Shown in pieces: positions 28,773-44,809 of a DNA stretch of 64,000 bases. Position numbers and translations under genes: made by a program. Every line of letters begins with the position of its first letter. The stretch's first letter is position 1. This DNA is from DATARH01 sp036008175 (GTDB lineage Bacteria > Pseudomonadota > Alphaproteobacteria > ATCC43930 > CGMCC-115725), in NCBI GenBank assembly GCA_036008175.1, contig DASYOB010000152.1:23661-87660 (forward strand). Direction: 5' to 3'. Below the pieces are notes generated by a model. The model was not told the origin of the DNA and searched no databases. It saw nothing but the letters and a program-made list of their open reading frames with translations.

Positions 28773-31700
28773 CGCTACCTGATAATGCTACGGCTGTGAT
28801 GCCGGGCGCTGCAGTGTTGCCGCGCCCGGAAACCGCCGATCCGCTTTGGTACAAGGACGCGCTGATCTATCAACTGCACGTCAAGGCGTTCTTCGATGCG
28901 AACAATGACGGGGTCGGCGATTTCGAGGGGCTGTCGCGCAAGCTCGACTATCTCCAGGATCTCGGCATCACGGCGCTGTGGCTGCTGCCGTTCTACCCTT
29001 CGCCCTTGCGCGACGACGGCTATGACATCGCCGATTACAAGAACATCCACCCGGCCTACGGCCGGATGCAGGACTTCAAGACATTCATACGCGAGGCGCA
29101 TCGCCGCAACCTGCGCGTCATCACCGAGCTGGTGATCAACCATACCTCAGATCAGCATCCCTGGTTCCAGCGCGCACGTCACGCCGCGCCCGGATCGCCG
29201 TGGCGGGACTTCTACGTCTGGAGCGACACCGACCAGAAATTCCTCGCAACCCGGGTCATCTTTCTCGATACCGAAAAGTCGAACTGGAGCTGGGACCCGG
29301 TGGCCCAAGCGTATTTCTGGCACCGCTTCTATTCCCACCAGCCCGATCTCAATTTCGACAACCCGCGGGTGTTCCGCGCGATTGCTCACGTCATGCAATT
29401 CTGGCTCGATCTTGGGGTCGACGGCATGCGGCTTGACGCCGTCCCGTATTTGATCGAGCGCGAAGGCACGATCAACGAAAACCTTCCAGAAACGCACGAG
29501 GTATTAAAGCGGCTGCGCCGGGAAATGGACGGGCATTACGGCGACCGCATGCTGCTCGCCGAGGCCAATCAGTGGCCTGAGGACGTGCTGGACTATTTCG
29601 GAGACGGCGACGAATGTCACATGGCGTTTCACTTTCCGCTGATGCCGCGCATCTACATGGCGGTGGCGACCGAGGACCGGCACCCGATCACCGACATCAT
29701 GCGCCAGACGCCGGAGATCCCGGAGACGTGCCAGTGGGCGGTGTTTCTGCGCAACCATGACGAGCTGACGCTCGAAATGGTGACAGACCGCGAGCGCGAC
29801 TACCTGTGGAACTACTACGCCGGCGATCGCCGTGCCCGTATAAACCTCGGCATCCGTCGCCGGCTCGCGCCGCTGATGGAGAACGACCGCCGCAAGATCG
29901 AGCTGCTGAAAGGGCTCCTCTTTTCCATGCCGGGTACGCCGGTGTTGTATTACGGCGACGAGATCGGCATGGGGGACAATGTCTACCTTGGCGACCGCGA
30001 CGGTGTGCGAACGCCGATGCAGTGGTCGTTCGATCGCAATGGCGGGTTCTCCCGCGCTGATCCGGCAACGCTGTATCTGCCGCCGATCATGGACCCGGTC
30101 TATGGGTTCGAGGCGGTCAATGTCGAGGCGCAGAGCCGCTCGCCCTCGTCGCTCCTGAATTGGACGAAGCGCCTCATCGCCGCGCGGCGGGCGCACCGTG
30201 CGCTCGGACGCGGCAGATTGCGGTTCCTCTATCCCTCGAACCGCAAGGTGATCGCATATCTGCGCGAATGGGGGGAGGAGATCATCCTCTGCGTCGCCAA
30301 TCTGTCGCGCTCGGCTCAGGCGGTAGAACTCGACCTTTCCGAATTGCGCGGCCGGCACGTGATCGAGGTACTGGGCCGCACCGTGTTTCCGACCATCGGC
30401 GAACAGCCCTATCTCTTGACCCTGCAGGGCCACAGCTTCTTCTGGTTCGAGCTGACCCCGCCGAGCGCGGCCGAGATCGGTGCTTGGCTGCAAGCGCAAT
30501 CACCCGAATTCGTGACGCTGGTGATGCCGCAGGGCTGGGCCGATTTGTTCAACGGGCACAATCTGCCGCAGCTCGAGCGCGACGTCATTCCGGTCTTTCT
30601 GCCGCGCCAGCGCTGGTTCGGCGCGAAGGACCAGCGGGTGCAGGCGGGTTGGCTGCTGGCACATAGTGAGATCACCGCACCGCCGGAAAGCGCGGAATCG
30701 CGGCCGACCAGCTTTCTCGCGGGGATTGTCGAAGCGCAATTTGCCGGGGGCGACCGCAGCCGCTATTTCCTGCCCTTGGGCGCGCTGTGGTCGCCAGACG
30801 GCAGCGAGCCGCGACAAGGTCTAATCCCGGCGACGCTCGCCGAACTCCGCCAGTCCCGCCGCGAGGGCGCGCTGGTCGATGCGATCACGCAGGACGCCTT
30901 TGCCGTGGCGCTGGCGGACGCCATTCAGCGCGAGGCCAGCCTGCTGCTGAAGGACGCGGGGGGCGCGCCTCTCGGCGAAATGCGCTTTTGTCACACTCCG
31001 GTTTTCGATCGAGTCCCGGCTCCCGAGCGCCTCGTCGTGCGCCGGCTCGGCGCCGAGCAATCGAACAGCTCCGTGCTGCTCGAGGATTACGCGGTACTCA
31101 AGCTGTATCGGCGTCTGCAGCCGGGGCCGCATCCGGAAATCGAGATGGGCCGGTTTCTGGTGGAGCGCGCGGGCTTCGCCAATACGCCACCGCTTCTCGC
31201 CACGCTGGAGGTGAGCCTGCCGGGTGATGCCGGCACGGAAACGAGTGCGCTGGGCGTGCTGTTTGGCTTTGTCCGCAACCAGGGCGATGGCTGGACGTTG
31301 GCTCTTGATTACCTGCTGCGCTATCTTGACGACGCGCTCAATGAGGCGGCGCCTGGCGCGACACCGCCCGGGCGCCCCGCCGACCTGCCCGATCCCGATC
31401 ACTTCTTCCTGGCGCTCGCCCGCCAGCTCGGTCTGCGCACCGCACAAATGCACCGCGCGCTTGCCGAGTGCGCGGGCGACGATCCCGCCTTCAAGCCTGA
31501 GCCGATCACTTCAGCGGATCTGACCCAATGGCGCGGGGAGTTGCAGGAATCGGCCGAGGCAATGCTGGCCCGGCTCGAGCGTGCCCACGCTACCACCATG
31601 CCCGAGGAGGCGCGCGGTCTCGCCGAGCGGATCCTTGCCCGAAGCGAGCATCTGTTCGACGGCATCCGACGGCTGGCACCGCGCGAGATCGACGGCGTCA

Positions 31701-32185
31701 AGACCCGCTTCCACGGCGATTTCCATCTGGGCCAGGTGATCGCCGTGCAAAATGATTTCTACATCATCGATTTCGAAGGCGAGCCGGGGCGCCCGCTTGC
31801 GGCGCGGCGGCGCAAGAGCTCGCCGCTGCGAGACGTCGCCGGCATGATCCGCTCGTTCGACTACGCGGCGACCGCGGCGGTACGGCAGATCAACGAAACG
31901 CGCCCCGCGGCGGCGCCGCGTTTGTCCGTACTCGCCGATGCATGGCGGCAGCGCGCGGTGGATGGTTTCCGCGCAGCCTACCGCAAGGCGATGCGCGGGT
32001 GTACCGCCTATCCGGCGAGCAAGTTGCAGGCGCGGGCGCTGGTCGATTTCTTCACCCTCGAAAAAGCCGTCTACGAGGTGTCGTACGAGCTCGCCAACCG
32101 GCCGGAATGGGTGGCGATCCCGCTCGCCGGCGTCTTGCGCGTGTTGGCAAAGGTGAGCGGGGAGGGGAATGCCGCATCGCCGTAG
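28769..32185 (+). CDS. treS: Trehalose synthase fused to maltokinase (TreS-Mak)
   Basis: A 1138-residue bifunctional enzyme. TreS (about 1-560) interconverts trehalose and maltose, and the maltokinase part (about 590-1138) phosphorylates maltose to the maltose 1-phosphate used by GlgE. TreS motifs: nucleophile Asp223 in GMRLDAVPYL, Glu265 in LLAEANQWP, Asp331 in FLRNHDE, and GTPVLYYGDEIGMGD. Maltokinase motifs: FLPRQRWFGAK near its start, then the kinase loop FHGDFHLGQV and IDFEGEPGRPL. The ATG at 28769 overlaps the glgE stop (ATGA), and the frame upstream of it belongs to no family. The fusion puts both steps from trehalose to maltose 1-phosphate in one polypeptide, and it is known from other bacteria. 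Confidence 0.95.
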
Positions 32186-34364
32186 CCCGGACGTCGAGGC
32201 TGTCGCCGCCGGAACGCATAGCGACCCCTTCGCCTTTCTCGGCATGCACAAGACCTCGGTCGGCGTGTATGTGCGAGCCATGCTGCCCGATGCCGAGGCG
32301 ATGTCCGTGGTCGACGCGGCGAGCGGGACGATCGTGGTGCATGGGGAGCGCATTCACCCCGCCGGAGTTTTCGTCGCCAGCATGCCCGGCCGCCGCGAGA
32401 CGTTTCGCTATCGGCTGCGGGTTCTGTGGGGTGGTTATTGGCACGAGTTCGACGACGTCTATCGCTTCGGGCCAATGCTGGGCGAGCTCGATATTCATCT
32501 GCTGATCGAAGGCAATCACCTCGCCAGCTATCAGAAGCTCGGGGTGCATCCGATCCAGCACGAGGGGGTCGAGGGGGTTGCGTTCGCGGTTTGGGCGCCC
32601 AATGCGCGCCGGGTCAGCGTCGTCGGCGATTTCAACGGCTGGGACGGCCGCCGCATGCCGATGCGCAAAATTCTCGGTGGCGGCTTCTGGGAGATTTTCG
32701 TCCCCGGGCTCCGTCCGGGCCATCTCTATAAGTACGAGCTTCTCGGCCCGGACGGCGCCTTGCTGCCGCTAAAGGCCGACCCGCATGCCGAGCAGGCAGA
32801 GCACCCCCCGGGAACCGCTTCGGTCATCGCAGCGCCATCGCGTCACCTGTGGCGGGACGGCGGATGGATGGGCGAGCGCGCGCAGCACAACGATCGCGAG
32901 GCGCCGATCTCGATCTACGAGGTGCATCTCGGCTCATGGAGCCGCAATGTCGATCAGGACTTTCGCTACCTGACCTATCGCGAGCTCGCCGATGAGCTTG
33001 TGCCCTATGTCGTCGATCTCGGTTTCACCCATATCGAGGTGATGCCGGTCACGGAATTTCCATTCGATGGCTCCTGGGGCTACCAGCCGATCTCGCTGTT
33101 TGCGCCCACCTCGCGGTATGGCACGCCCGACGATCTGCGCGGCTTTATCGATGCCTGCCATCGCGCCGGTATTGGGCTTTGGCTCGACTGGGTGCCGGGG
33201 CACTTCCCGAGCGACGCGCACGGGCTCGGCCGGTTCGACGGCACGGCGCTTTACGAGCACATGGACCCACGCCAGGGACTGCACCGCGACTGGAACACGC
33301 TGATCTACAACTACGGTCGCCGCGAGGTGACGAATTTCCTGCTGTCCAGCGCGCTCTACTGGTTGCACGAGTACCACATCGACGGGATCAGGGTCGATGC
33401 GGTCGCCTCGATGCTGTATCTCGATTACAGCCGCAATGAGGGAGACTGGATCCCCAATGCGTTCGGCGGCCGGGAGAACCTCGACGCGATCGCCTTCATC
33501 CGTCGCATGAACGAGCTGGTGTATGGGGAAGCCAGCGGCGCCACGACCGCGGCCGAGGAGTCGACCGCCTGGCCGATGGTGTCGCGGCCGACCTATGTCG
33601 GCGGGCTCGGCTTCGGCTTCAAATGGAACATGGGCTGGATGCACGACACGCTCTCCTACATGTCGCGCGAACCGATCCATCGCAAATACCACCACAACGA
33701 TCTGACCTTCGGCCTCCTCTATGCCTATCACGAGAATTTCATCCTGCCGCTCAGCCATGACGAGGTCGTGCACGGCAAAGGCTCACTGATCGGCAGGATG
33801 CCGGGCGACCGCTGGCAGCGTTTTGCCAATCTGCGGGCCTATTTCGCCTTCATGTGGACGCATCCCGGCAAGAAGCTGCTGTTCATGGGCGGCGAGTTCG
33901 CGCAGGAGCGCGAGTGGAACCACGATGTCGGGCTCGACTGGCATCTGCTCGCGGATTCCTTCCACGCCGGTGTGCAGAGCCTGGTCCGCGACCTCAACCG
34001 GTTGTACCGCACGACACCCGCGCTCTACCGGCTCGACTGCGATCCGGAGGGCTTTGCCTGGATCGATGCCGCTAATGGCAACGAGAGCGTGCTGTCCTAT
34101 CTCAGGCGCGGCCGCGCGCCCCATGAGCTGGCGGTGATCGTCTGCAATTTCACCCCGGTGCCGCGACATGATTACCGGATCGGCGTGCCTCGCCCCGGCC
34201 GCTATATCGAGCGCATCAATACCGACGCGCAGGTCTATGGCGGCAGCGGCGTCGGCAATGCGGGCGAGGTTCACGCCGACCCGCATCCAATGCACGGCCA
34301 CGCCTATTCGCTGCGCCTGCAGCTGCCGCCACTCGGTGTCCTGATTTTCACCGCCGAGGGGTAG
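32169..34364 (+). CDS. glgB: 1,4-alpha-glucan branching enzyme
   Basis: A GH13 enzyme that creates alpha-1,6 branches in the glucan made by GlgE. The 731 residues match the length of the E. coli enzyme. An N-terminal carbohydrate-binding part (about 1-115) precedes the CBM48-like EGVAFAVWAPNARRVSVVG. Catalytic stretches are GIRVDAVASMLYLDYSR (Asp nucleophile), AEESTAWP (Glu) and LPLSHDEVVHGKGS (Asp). GEFAQEREWNHD and FMGG are also typical. The start at ATG 32169 overlaps the end of treS-mak by 17 bp and gives a family-like N-terminus (FAFLGMHK). It is the third gene of the operon. Confidence 0.96.
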   Translation: MPHRRSPDVEAVAAGTHSDPFAFLGMHKTSVGVYVRAMLPDAEAMSVVDAASGTIVVHGERIHPAGVFVASMPGRRETFRYRLRVLWGGYWHEFDDVYRFGPMLGELDIHLLIEGNHLASYQKLGVHPIQHEGVEGVAFAVWAPNARRVSVVGDFNGWDGRRMPMRKILGGGFWEIFVPGLRPGHLYKYELLGPDGALLPLKADPHAEQAEHPPGTASVIAAPSRHLWRDGGWMGERAQHNDREAPISIYEVHLGSWSRNVDQDFRYLTYRELADELVPYVVDLGFTHIEVMPVTEFPFDGSWGYQPISLFAPTSRYGTPDDLRGFIDACHRAGIGLWLDWVPGHFPSDAHGLGRFDGTALYEHMDPRQGLHRDWNTLIYNYGRREVTNFLLSSALYWLHEYHIDGIRVDAVASMLYLDYSRNEGDWIPNAFGGRENLDAIAFIRRMNELVYGEASGATTAAEESTAWPMVSRPTYVGGLGFGFKWNMGWMHDTLSYMSREPIHRKYHHNDLTFGLLYAYHENFILPLSHDEVVHGKGSLIGRMPGDRWQRFANLRAYFAFMWTHPGKKLLFMGGEFAQEREWNHDVGLDWHLLADSFHAGVQSLVRDLNRLYRTTPALYRLDCDPEGFAWIDAANGNESVLSYLRRGRAPHELAVIVCNFTPVPRHDYRIGVPRPGRYIERINTDAQVYGGSGVGNAGEVHADPHPMHGHAYSLRLQLPPLGVLIFTAEG

Positions 34365-34374
34365 GGATCGGTTT

Positions 34375-36641
<2,267 letters not shown>

Positions 36642-36642
<1 letters not shown>

Positions 36643-38492
36643 TGCGCCCCGATAAGGCAATTGTGTCGTCGCGGCACCATGAACTGCCCTTTGGCGCGGA
36701 GGTGTGCGCGGACGGGGTTCGGTTTCGGCTCTGGGCGCCACGTGCCCGTAACGTCCTGTTGTCGATCGAAGGGCCGGAGCCTGAACGGGCCGAGATCCCG
36801 ATGGTGCCGGAGCCGGGAGGCTGGTTTTCACTGTCCACCGACCGTGCGGCAGCGGGCATGCGCTATCGGTATGTTGTCGAAGGTAGGACTGTCCCCGACC
36901 CCGCGTCACGGTGTCAGCCCGAGGGCGTGCATGGCGCCAGCGAGGTGATCGACCCGGCCTATTACCGCTGGCACGATGCCGGCTGGCGCGGCCGTGCCTG
37001 GGAGGAAATCGTCGTCTACGAGGTGCATGTAGGTACCTTTTCGTCGGGTGGTGATTTCGCCGGCGCGATCGACCATCTCGATCACCTGCGCGCGCTTGGC
37101 GTGACCGCAGTCGAGCTGATGCCGATTGCCCAATTCGCCGGTCGGCGCAACTGGGGCTATGACGGGGCGCAGCTCTATGCCCCGGCTTTCTGCTACGGTA
37201 GGCCGGACGCATTGAAGGCTCTGGTCGAGGCCTGCCACGCGCGGGGACTCGCGATCCTGCTCGACGTCGTCTACAACCATTTCGGGCCGGAGGGGAATTA
37301 CCTGCCGGCGATTGCGCCCGACTTCTTTACCGAGCGGCACCACACGCCATGGGGCGCGGCGATCGGCTATGACGGTGCCCGGAGCCGGCCAGTGCGTGAT
37401 TTCGTCATTCATAACGCGCTTTACTGGCTCGAGGAGTTTCATTTCGACGGCCTGCGTCTCGACGCCGTCCATGCGATTGCGGACGACAGCAACCCCGACA
37501 TCCTGACCGAACTCGCCGAAACCGTGCGCCGGCGGGTGACCGGACGCGAAGTTCACCTCATCTTGGAAAACGACCGTAACGAGGCACGTCGACTGACGCG
37601 GCGTAATGGTAGGCCTTTCCTCTACAGCGCGCAGTGGAGCGACGATCTGCACCATGCATTGCACGTGCTGGTCACCGGCCAGGCCATTGGCTATTACGCC
37701 GACTACGCCGATCGACCGGTAGCGCATCTGGGACGCGCTCTCGCCACCGGGTTTGCCTTTCAGGGCGAAGCGTCGCCCTCCCGCGGCGGGACGCCGCGCG
37801 GGGAGCCGTCGCAGGATTTGCCGGCAACGGCATTTGTCTCGTTCCTGCAAAACCACGACCAGATCGGCAATACCCCGTTCGGCACCCGCATCAGCGCGCG
37901 CGCCGCCGAACCGCTTCTGCATGCGGCGGTCGCGATCGTGCTCTTGGCGCCGCAGATCCCGCTGCTGTTCATGGGTGAGGAATGGGCAAGCACGCGGCCA
38001 TTCCAGTTTTTCTGCGACTTCGCGCCGCCACTCGACGAGGCCGTGCGGCAGGGTCGGCGCCGCGAATTCGCGCAATTCCCGGAATTCAGCGATCCCGCGG
38101 CGCGCGAGAGCATTCCCGATCCGACCGACGAGGCCACCTTTGCCGCCTCGCGGCTGGACTGGTCGGAACCCCGCGGGGCGCAGCATACGCGCTGGCTCGA
38201 CCGCTACCGTCACCTCCTTGAGCTGCGCTCGCGGTTGATCGTTCCCAGGCTCCCGGACATGAAGCCAGGGGGCTCTTGCGAGCTGCTGGGGCCGGCGGCG
38301 CTGCGCGTCGATTGGCGCCTTGGTGACGGCTGCTCGTTGCGCCTGCTGGCCAATTTCGCGGAAGCTCCGGTTGCGCTTGCCGACCAGGCGGATCCAGACA
38401 GCATGATCTACTGCTCCGGTCCGGCGCCGCCTGAAACCGAGCTTGCGCCCTGCTGTGCAGCGTTTTTCTTGCTGCCGGCAAGCGTCGTGTGA
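36642..38492 (+). CDS. treZ: Malto-oligosyltrehalose trehalohydrolase
   Basis: It releases free trehalose from malto-oligosyltrehalose made by TreY. The 616 residues comprise an N-terminal CBM48-type domain (VRFRLWAPRARNVLLSIEG) and a GH13 core. Core motifs are VVYEVHVGTFS, RNWGYDGAQLYAPAFCYGR, HFDGLRLDAVHAI (Asp nucleophile), LILENDRNEARRL (Glu) and FLQNHDQIGNTPFGTR (Asp). These combinations are specific to TreZ within GH13. Start and stop overlap both neighbours (TGATG), so translation is coupled with glgX before and malQ after. The treY partner is two genes downstream. Confidence 0.95.
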
Positions 38493-40669
38493 TGGACCGG
38501 TTGGACGAGCTTCGTCGGATTGCTGATTCTGTCGGCATCGCGGCCCGTCACGTTGATGCGCTCGGCATCGTGCACGAGCCCGGCGAGGAAACGCTGGCAC
38601 AGCTGATCGCTGCTTTCGGGCTGCCCTCGGATCCCAAACAAGCAGCCGATGCGCTCGCCGACGAAAGCCGGACGGCGCCCTTCGGGCTCGGTTCCGTTCA
38701 TGTCGTAGCACATGAGACGCCCAATCCGGTGTTGCAGTTGCGAGCGCCATTCCCTGGCGCTGCGATCGAATGGCACTGCCGGCTCGAGGACGGCACCGAG
38801 CTCTCCGGTCGCGGCGAGGCGCTTCCTGCCGACAGCGATCGAGCCAACTCGGCTGTTTTGCCGCTGCCGGCGCCGTTGCCGCTCGGCTATCACCGCCTCG
38901 ATCTTGCGGCCGGGGCGGTAGCCGCACAAATTGGTCTCATCGTCGCGCCGGCTTTCTGCTATCTGCATCCCGAGCTGCAGCCGGGATCGCGCAGCTGGGG
39001 GCTGACCGCCCAGCTTTACGGCCTGCGCAGCCGCCGCAATTGGGGAATCGGCGATTTTAGCGATCTCGCGCATATTTGCCGCGATGCCGCGCCGGTAGGG
39101 GCCGCCGCAATCGGCGTCAATCCGCTGCACGCGCTGTTTGCTGCCGAGCCGCGGCACTGCAGTCCCTATTCCCCGTCAAGCCGGGTCCACCTCGACTACC
39201 TATATATCAACGTGACCGAAGTGCCCGGTTTTGCCGAGGATGACGCGGCCCGAGCGCTGGCGCCGGTCGAGGCGATTGCTGCGGCCCGGAGCGCGGATTT
39301 GGTAGATTACGCCGCCGTCGCTGCGGTGAAGCGTCCCGTGCTGGAGGCGCTGTTCCGGCGGTTTCGAGGGGAGCAGCTGGCGCCAAACGGCGCGCCGCGT
39401 GGCGCACTGGGCTCGTCATTTCGGCTGTTTCAGCAGGAAGGCGGGCAAGCGCTAGCGGCTTTTGCGATCTTCGAAGCATTGCATGAGCATTTCAGCCGCG
39501 ATGGCGGTGAATTCTCCTGGCGACACTGGCCTGCGCCGATGCGCGACCCAAACTCGGCCGAAGTCGCTCAATTCGCTCGTGAGAACGTCGATCGGGTCGA
39601 GTTTTTTCAATTTTTGCAATGGGAGGCGGACAGGCAACTGGGTGAGGCCGCTGCTGCCGGCAGTCGCAGCGGGCTCTCGATCGGGCTCTATCGGGATCTC
39701 GCCGTCGGGGTCAATCCGAACGGCGCCGAGGCTTGGGCCGACCAGGAGCTGGTGGCCCCGGGCGCGGCGATCGGCGCCCCGCCCGATCCGCTCAGCCGTG
39801 CCGGGCAGAATTGGGGGCTCGCACCGATAAACCCGCTGGCCCTCCGCCGTCGCGGCTTTGCCCCAATCATCTCCGCGTTGCGCGCCAACATGTGCCATGC
39901 CGGGATCCTGCGGATCGACCACGTCATGGGATTGCAGCGACTCTATTGGATTCCGAGCGGCAGCCCCGCGCCCGCCGGCGCCTACGTCAATTATCCTTTC
40001 GATGCGCTGCTGCGCATCGTTGCGTTGGAGAGCCAACGCCAGCGTTGTGCCGTTGTCGGCGAGGACCTCGGCACCGTGCCCGAGGGATTTCGCGAGACAA
40101 TGCGCGCCGCCAACGTGCTCTCCTACCGCGTATTCGCCTTTGAGCGGCGTCAAGACGGGCGTTTTCTCCCCCCCGGCGAGTACCCGGCGCTTAGCGCGGC
40201 GTCGGCGGCGACGCACGATCTCGCCACACTGAAGGGTTTTTGGCTCGGCCGCGATATCGAGTGGCGCCGCCGCCTCGGGCTGTACCCCGATGCCGCCGCC
40301 GAGGTGACGGAGGCCGCAGAGCGCCGCCGTGATCGCAAGTTTCTGCTGGAGGCGCTGATCGCGGAGAGCTTGCTTGCGCCGGAACGCCGGGATGAATTTC
40401 TCGGGGCTGACGGTGAGCCCACCTATACTGCGGAGCTCGGTGCGGCAATCCACGCCTATCTCGGCCATTCGCAGGCTCGGCTGATGCTCGTGCAAATCGA
40501 GGATGTCGCCGGCGAGAGCGAGCAAGCCAATCTGCCGGGGACGACCGACGACCACCCGAACTGGCGCCGCCGCCTTTCCTGCCAAATCGAAGATCTTGTC
40601 GCCGGGCCCGAGATGGCGCGCATCGCCGCTGTGGTGAATGCGGCCCGACAGCAGGCGGCGACCGGGTAG
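38492..40669 (+). CDS. malQ: 4-alpha-glucanotransferase (amylomaltase)
   Basis: A GH77 enzyme that shuffles maltosyl and longer units between alpha-1,4-glucans and releases glucose. From the ATG at 38492 (a GTG lies one codon earlier) it has 725 residues. Family stretches are WGLTAQLYGLRSRRNWGIGD, NPLHALFAAEPRHCSPYSPSS, LRIDHVMGLQRLYWIP (Asp nucleophile), VGEDLGTVPEGFR (Glu) and SAATHDLATLKGFW (Asp). The first 140 residues are a beta-rich N-terminal part seen in long bacterial MalQ proteins. The ATG overlaps the treZ stop (TGATG), and treY begins 7 bp after its stop. Here it can lengthen short maltodextrins to make them usable by TreY or GlgE. Confidence 0.93.
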   Translation: MDRLDELRRIADSVGIAARHVDALGIVHEPGEETLAQLIAAFGLPSDPKQAADALADESRTAPFGLGSVHVVAHETPNPVLQLRAPFPGAAIEWHCRLEDGTELSGRGEALPADSDRANSAVLPLPAPLPLGYHRLDLAAGAVAAQIGLIVAPAFCYLHPELQPGSRSWGLTAQLYGLRSRRNWGIGDFSDLAHICRDAAPVGAAAIGVNPLHALFAAEPRHCSPYSPSSRVHLDYLYINVTEVPGFAEDDAARALAPVEAIAAARSADLVDYAAVAAVKRPVLEALFRRFRGEQLAPNGAPRGALGSSFRLFQQEGGQALAAFAIFEALHEHFSRDGGEFSWRHWPAPMRDPNSAEVAQFARENVDRVEFFQFLQWEADRQLGEAAAAGSRSGLSIGLYRDLAVGVNPNGAEAWADQELVAPGAAIGAPPDPLSRAGQNWGLAPINPLALRRRGFAPIISALRANMCHAGILRIDHVMGLQRLYWIPSGSPAPAGAYVNYPFDALLRIVALESQRQRCAVVGEDLGTVPEGFRETMRAANVLSYRVFAFERRQDGRFLPPGEYPALSAASAATHDLATLKGFWLGRDIEWRRRLGLYPDAAAEVTEAAERRRDRKFLLEALIAESLLAPERRDEFLGADGEPTYTAELGAAIHAYLGHSQARLMLVQIEDVAGESEQANLPGTTDDHPNWRRRLSCQIEDLVAGPEMARIAAVVNAARQQAATG

Positions 40670-40676
40670 ACCGGGC

Positions 40677-43439
<2,763 letters not shown>

Positions 43440-43464
43440 ACCCGACCGCGACGCAACTTTCGTG

Positions 43465-44142
43465 CTACGACACGGGGCGTGCTACGTCGGGGTAATATTG
43501 CGGTGCCTCGCGCCGGTCGAACATGCCGTAATCCCGAACGATACGGACGCGGCGCAGCCTCGCGCCGTCCGGCAGGCGGGTCGAGGCCTCGAAGGCTTCG
43601 GCGGCGTCCTGGTCGCGCCAGGACATGAGCAGAATGACATCGCCGGGTGTGAGCACGGCGTCGAAAACATCCCACTCAACGAGGCCTGCAGCTTCGGGCG
43701 CGAGCCCCAGCCATTTCGCGATTTCTTCCGGACTGATGTTATTGACCCACTCGGCCGGCCGCCTGGCATCGATCAGGATGATCGTGGTGGCGGCGCCGGT
43801 TTCCGTCTCGTCCAGTCTCTGTTCGCGCAGGGCCTGGCCGTCGGGCAGCCTGGTGTCGCGCATTAGCTGGCCAACCCTCAGATGATAGTCGAGCAGGACT
43901 TCCGAGCGGCCTTTCTCCTGCACGCGGTGATGGTTAGCCTTGGTGCGCCAGCGGACGAGCGCCTTCTCATCGCGCCAGCCGGAGAGCGACACGATCCATC
44001 CCTCTCTGGTCAGGCTGCGATAGCGGACGTTGTCGACAAACCCGTCGATCTGCTCCAGTTCCGGCCGCAGCATTTTGGCGTAGCCCAGATAGGCATCCCA
44101 CTGGTCGGATTTGGGACGGACCTCGAAAATAACCGAGAACAT
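43465..44142 (-). CDS. Antibiotic-biosynthesis-monooxygenase-like (ABM) dimeric alpha/beta-barrel protein
   Basis: A 225-residue protein starting at the ATG at 44142 (MFSVIFEVRPKSDQWDAYLG). The first 105 residues form an ABM-type ferredoxin-like barrel with FVDNVRYRSLTREGWIVSLSGWRDEKALVRWR and a following HH segment. The second half repeats the pattern more loosely (GDVILLMSWRDQDAAEAFEA). Such proteins act as small monooxygenases, haem-degrading enzymes or stress proteins, and the role here is not known. A RidA gene lies 39 bp upstream on the same strand and may be co-transcribed. Confidence 0.7.
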   Translation of the reverse strand: MFSVIFEVRPKSDQWDAYLGYAKMLRPELEQIDGFVDNVRYRSLTREGWIVSLSGWRDEKALVRWRTKANHHRVQEKGRSEVLLDYHLRVGQLMRDTRLPDGQALREQRLDETETGAATTIILIDARRPAEWVNNISPEEIAKWLGLAPEAAGLVEWDVFDAVLTPGDVILLMSWRDQDAAEAFEASTRLPDGARLRRVRIVRDYGMFDRREAPQYYPDVARPVS

Positions 44143-44180
44143 GGTGCGCCTCCGTGCTGGCGAAGCCGAATGCAGTGCGC

Positions 44181-44573
44181 CTAGATCGCGGCGATGCAGT
44201 CGATTTTGATGTCGAAATTTCCAGGCCATGCGGGAACGCAGACGAAGATTCGGGCGGGCGGATCGTTCGGAAAATAACGTGCATAGACTGCGTTGACCGC
44301 TGAAAATCTCTCAACGGAGGTACAGTACACGTTGCATTTCAACACATTTGCCAAAGACGATCCCGCGGTCTCCACGCAAAGTTTCATCTGCTCCAAGACA
44401 AGTTCGGTTTGGCGCTCGATCGGCGCGTCAACGATTTCTCCGGTGTCGGGGTCGAACGGCGGAAATCCCGAGACGTAGACCGTGTCGCCGCTGCGGGTGA
44501 CGGCCGAGGTCGGCGCCTTCCACCGTTCCAGGTAGGTGGACAAGGGTTCGGCGCGGACGACTTCTCGTTTCAT
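44181..44573 (-). CDS. RidA/YjgF family protein
   Basis: A 130-residue trimeric imine/enamine deaminase-fold protein. The ATG at 44573 is preferred and lies just after GGAAATCCG. The family signature appears as SGDTVYVSGFPPFDPDTGEI, then QTELVLEQMKLCVETAGSSLANVLKCNVYCT, and a C-terminal PPARIFVCVPAWPGNFDIKI that holds the conserved Arg. Classic RidA hydrolyses reactive 2-aminoacrylate made by PLP enzymes; several subfamilies have other, often catabolic roles. The N-terminal EVVRAEPLSTYLERWKAP is longer and different from E. coli RidA, so a non-canonical subgroup is likely. It stands upstream of the ABM-like gene. Confidence 0.85.
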   Translation of the reverse strand: MKREVVRAEPLSTYLERWKAPTSAVTRSGDTVYVSGFPPFDPDTGEIVDAPIERQTELVLEQMKLCVETAGSSLANVLKCNVYCTSVERFSAVNAVYARYFPNDPPARIFVCVPAWPGNFDIKIDCIAAI

Positions 44574-44809
44574 CGGATTTCCTTCGTGCTCTGACGGGTG
44601 AACGCTCGCGATCCCATTCATCCTAGAGAAGCAAATGGGCGATCCGGAAAGCTACGATTTCGGCCGAACCGAGGGGGCGCTTAGCAATCGAGGCCGCGCC
44701 GCTCCCCGGTCGTCTGCGAGTGCACGACATGATCTCGGAAGCTCGGGCTTGTGGCGATGATCACAGCGGTCTAGCGTCCGCCGGTCCACCCCCCAGAGAG
44801 GATACGCCC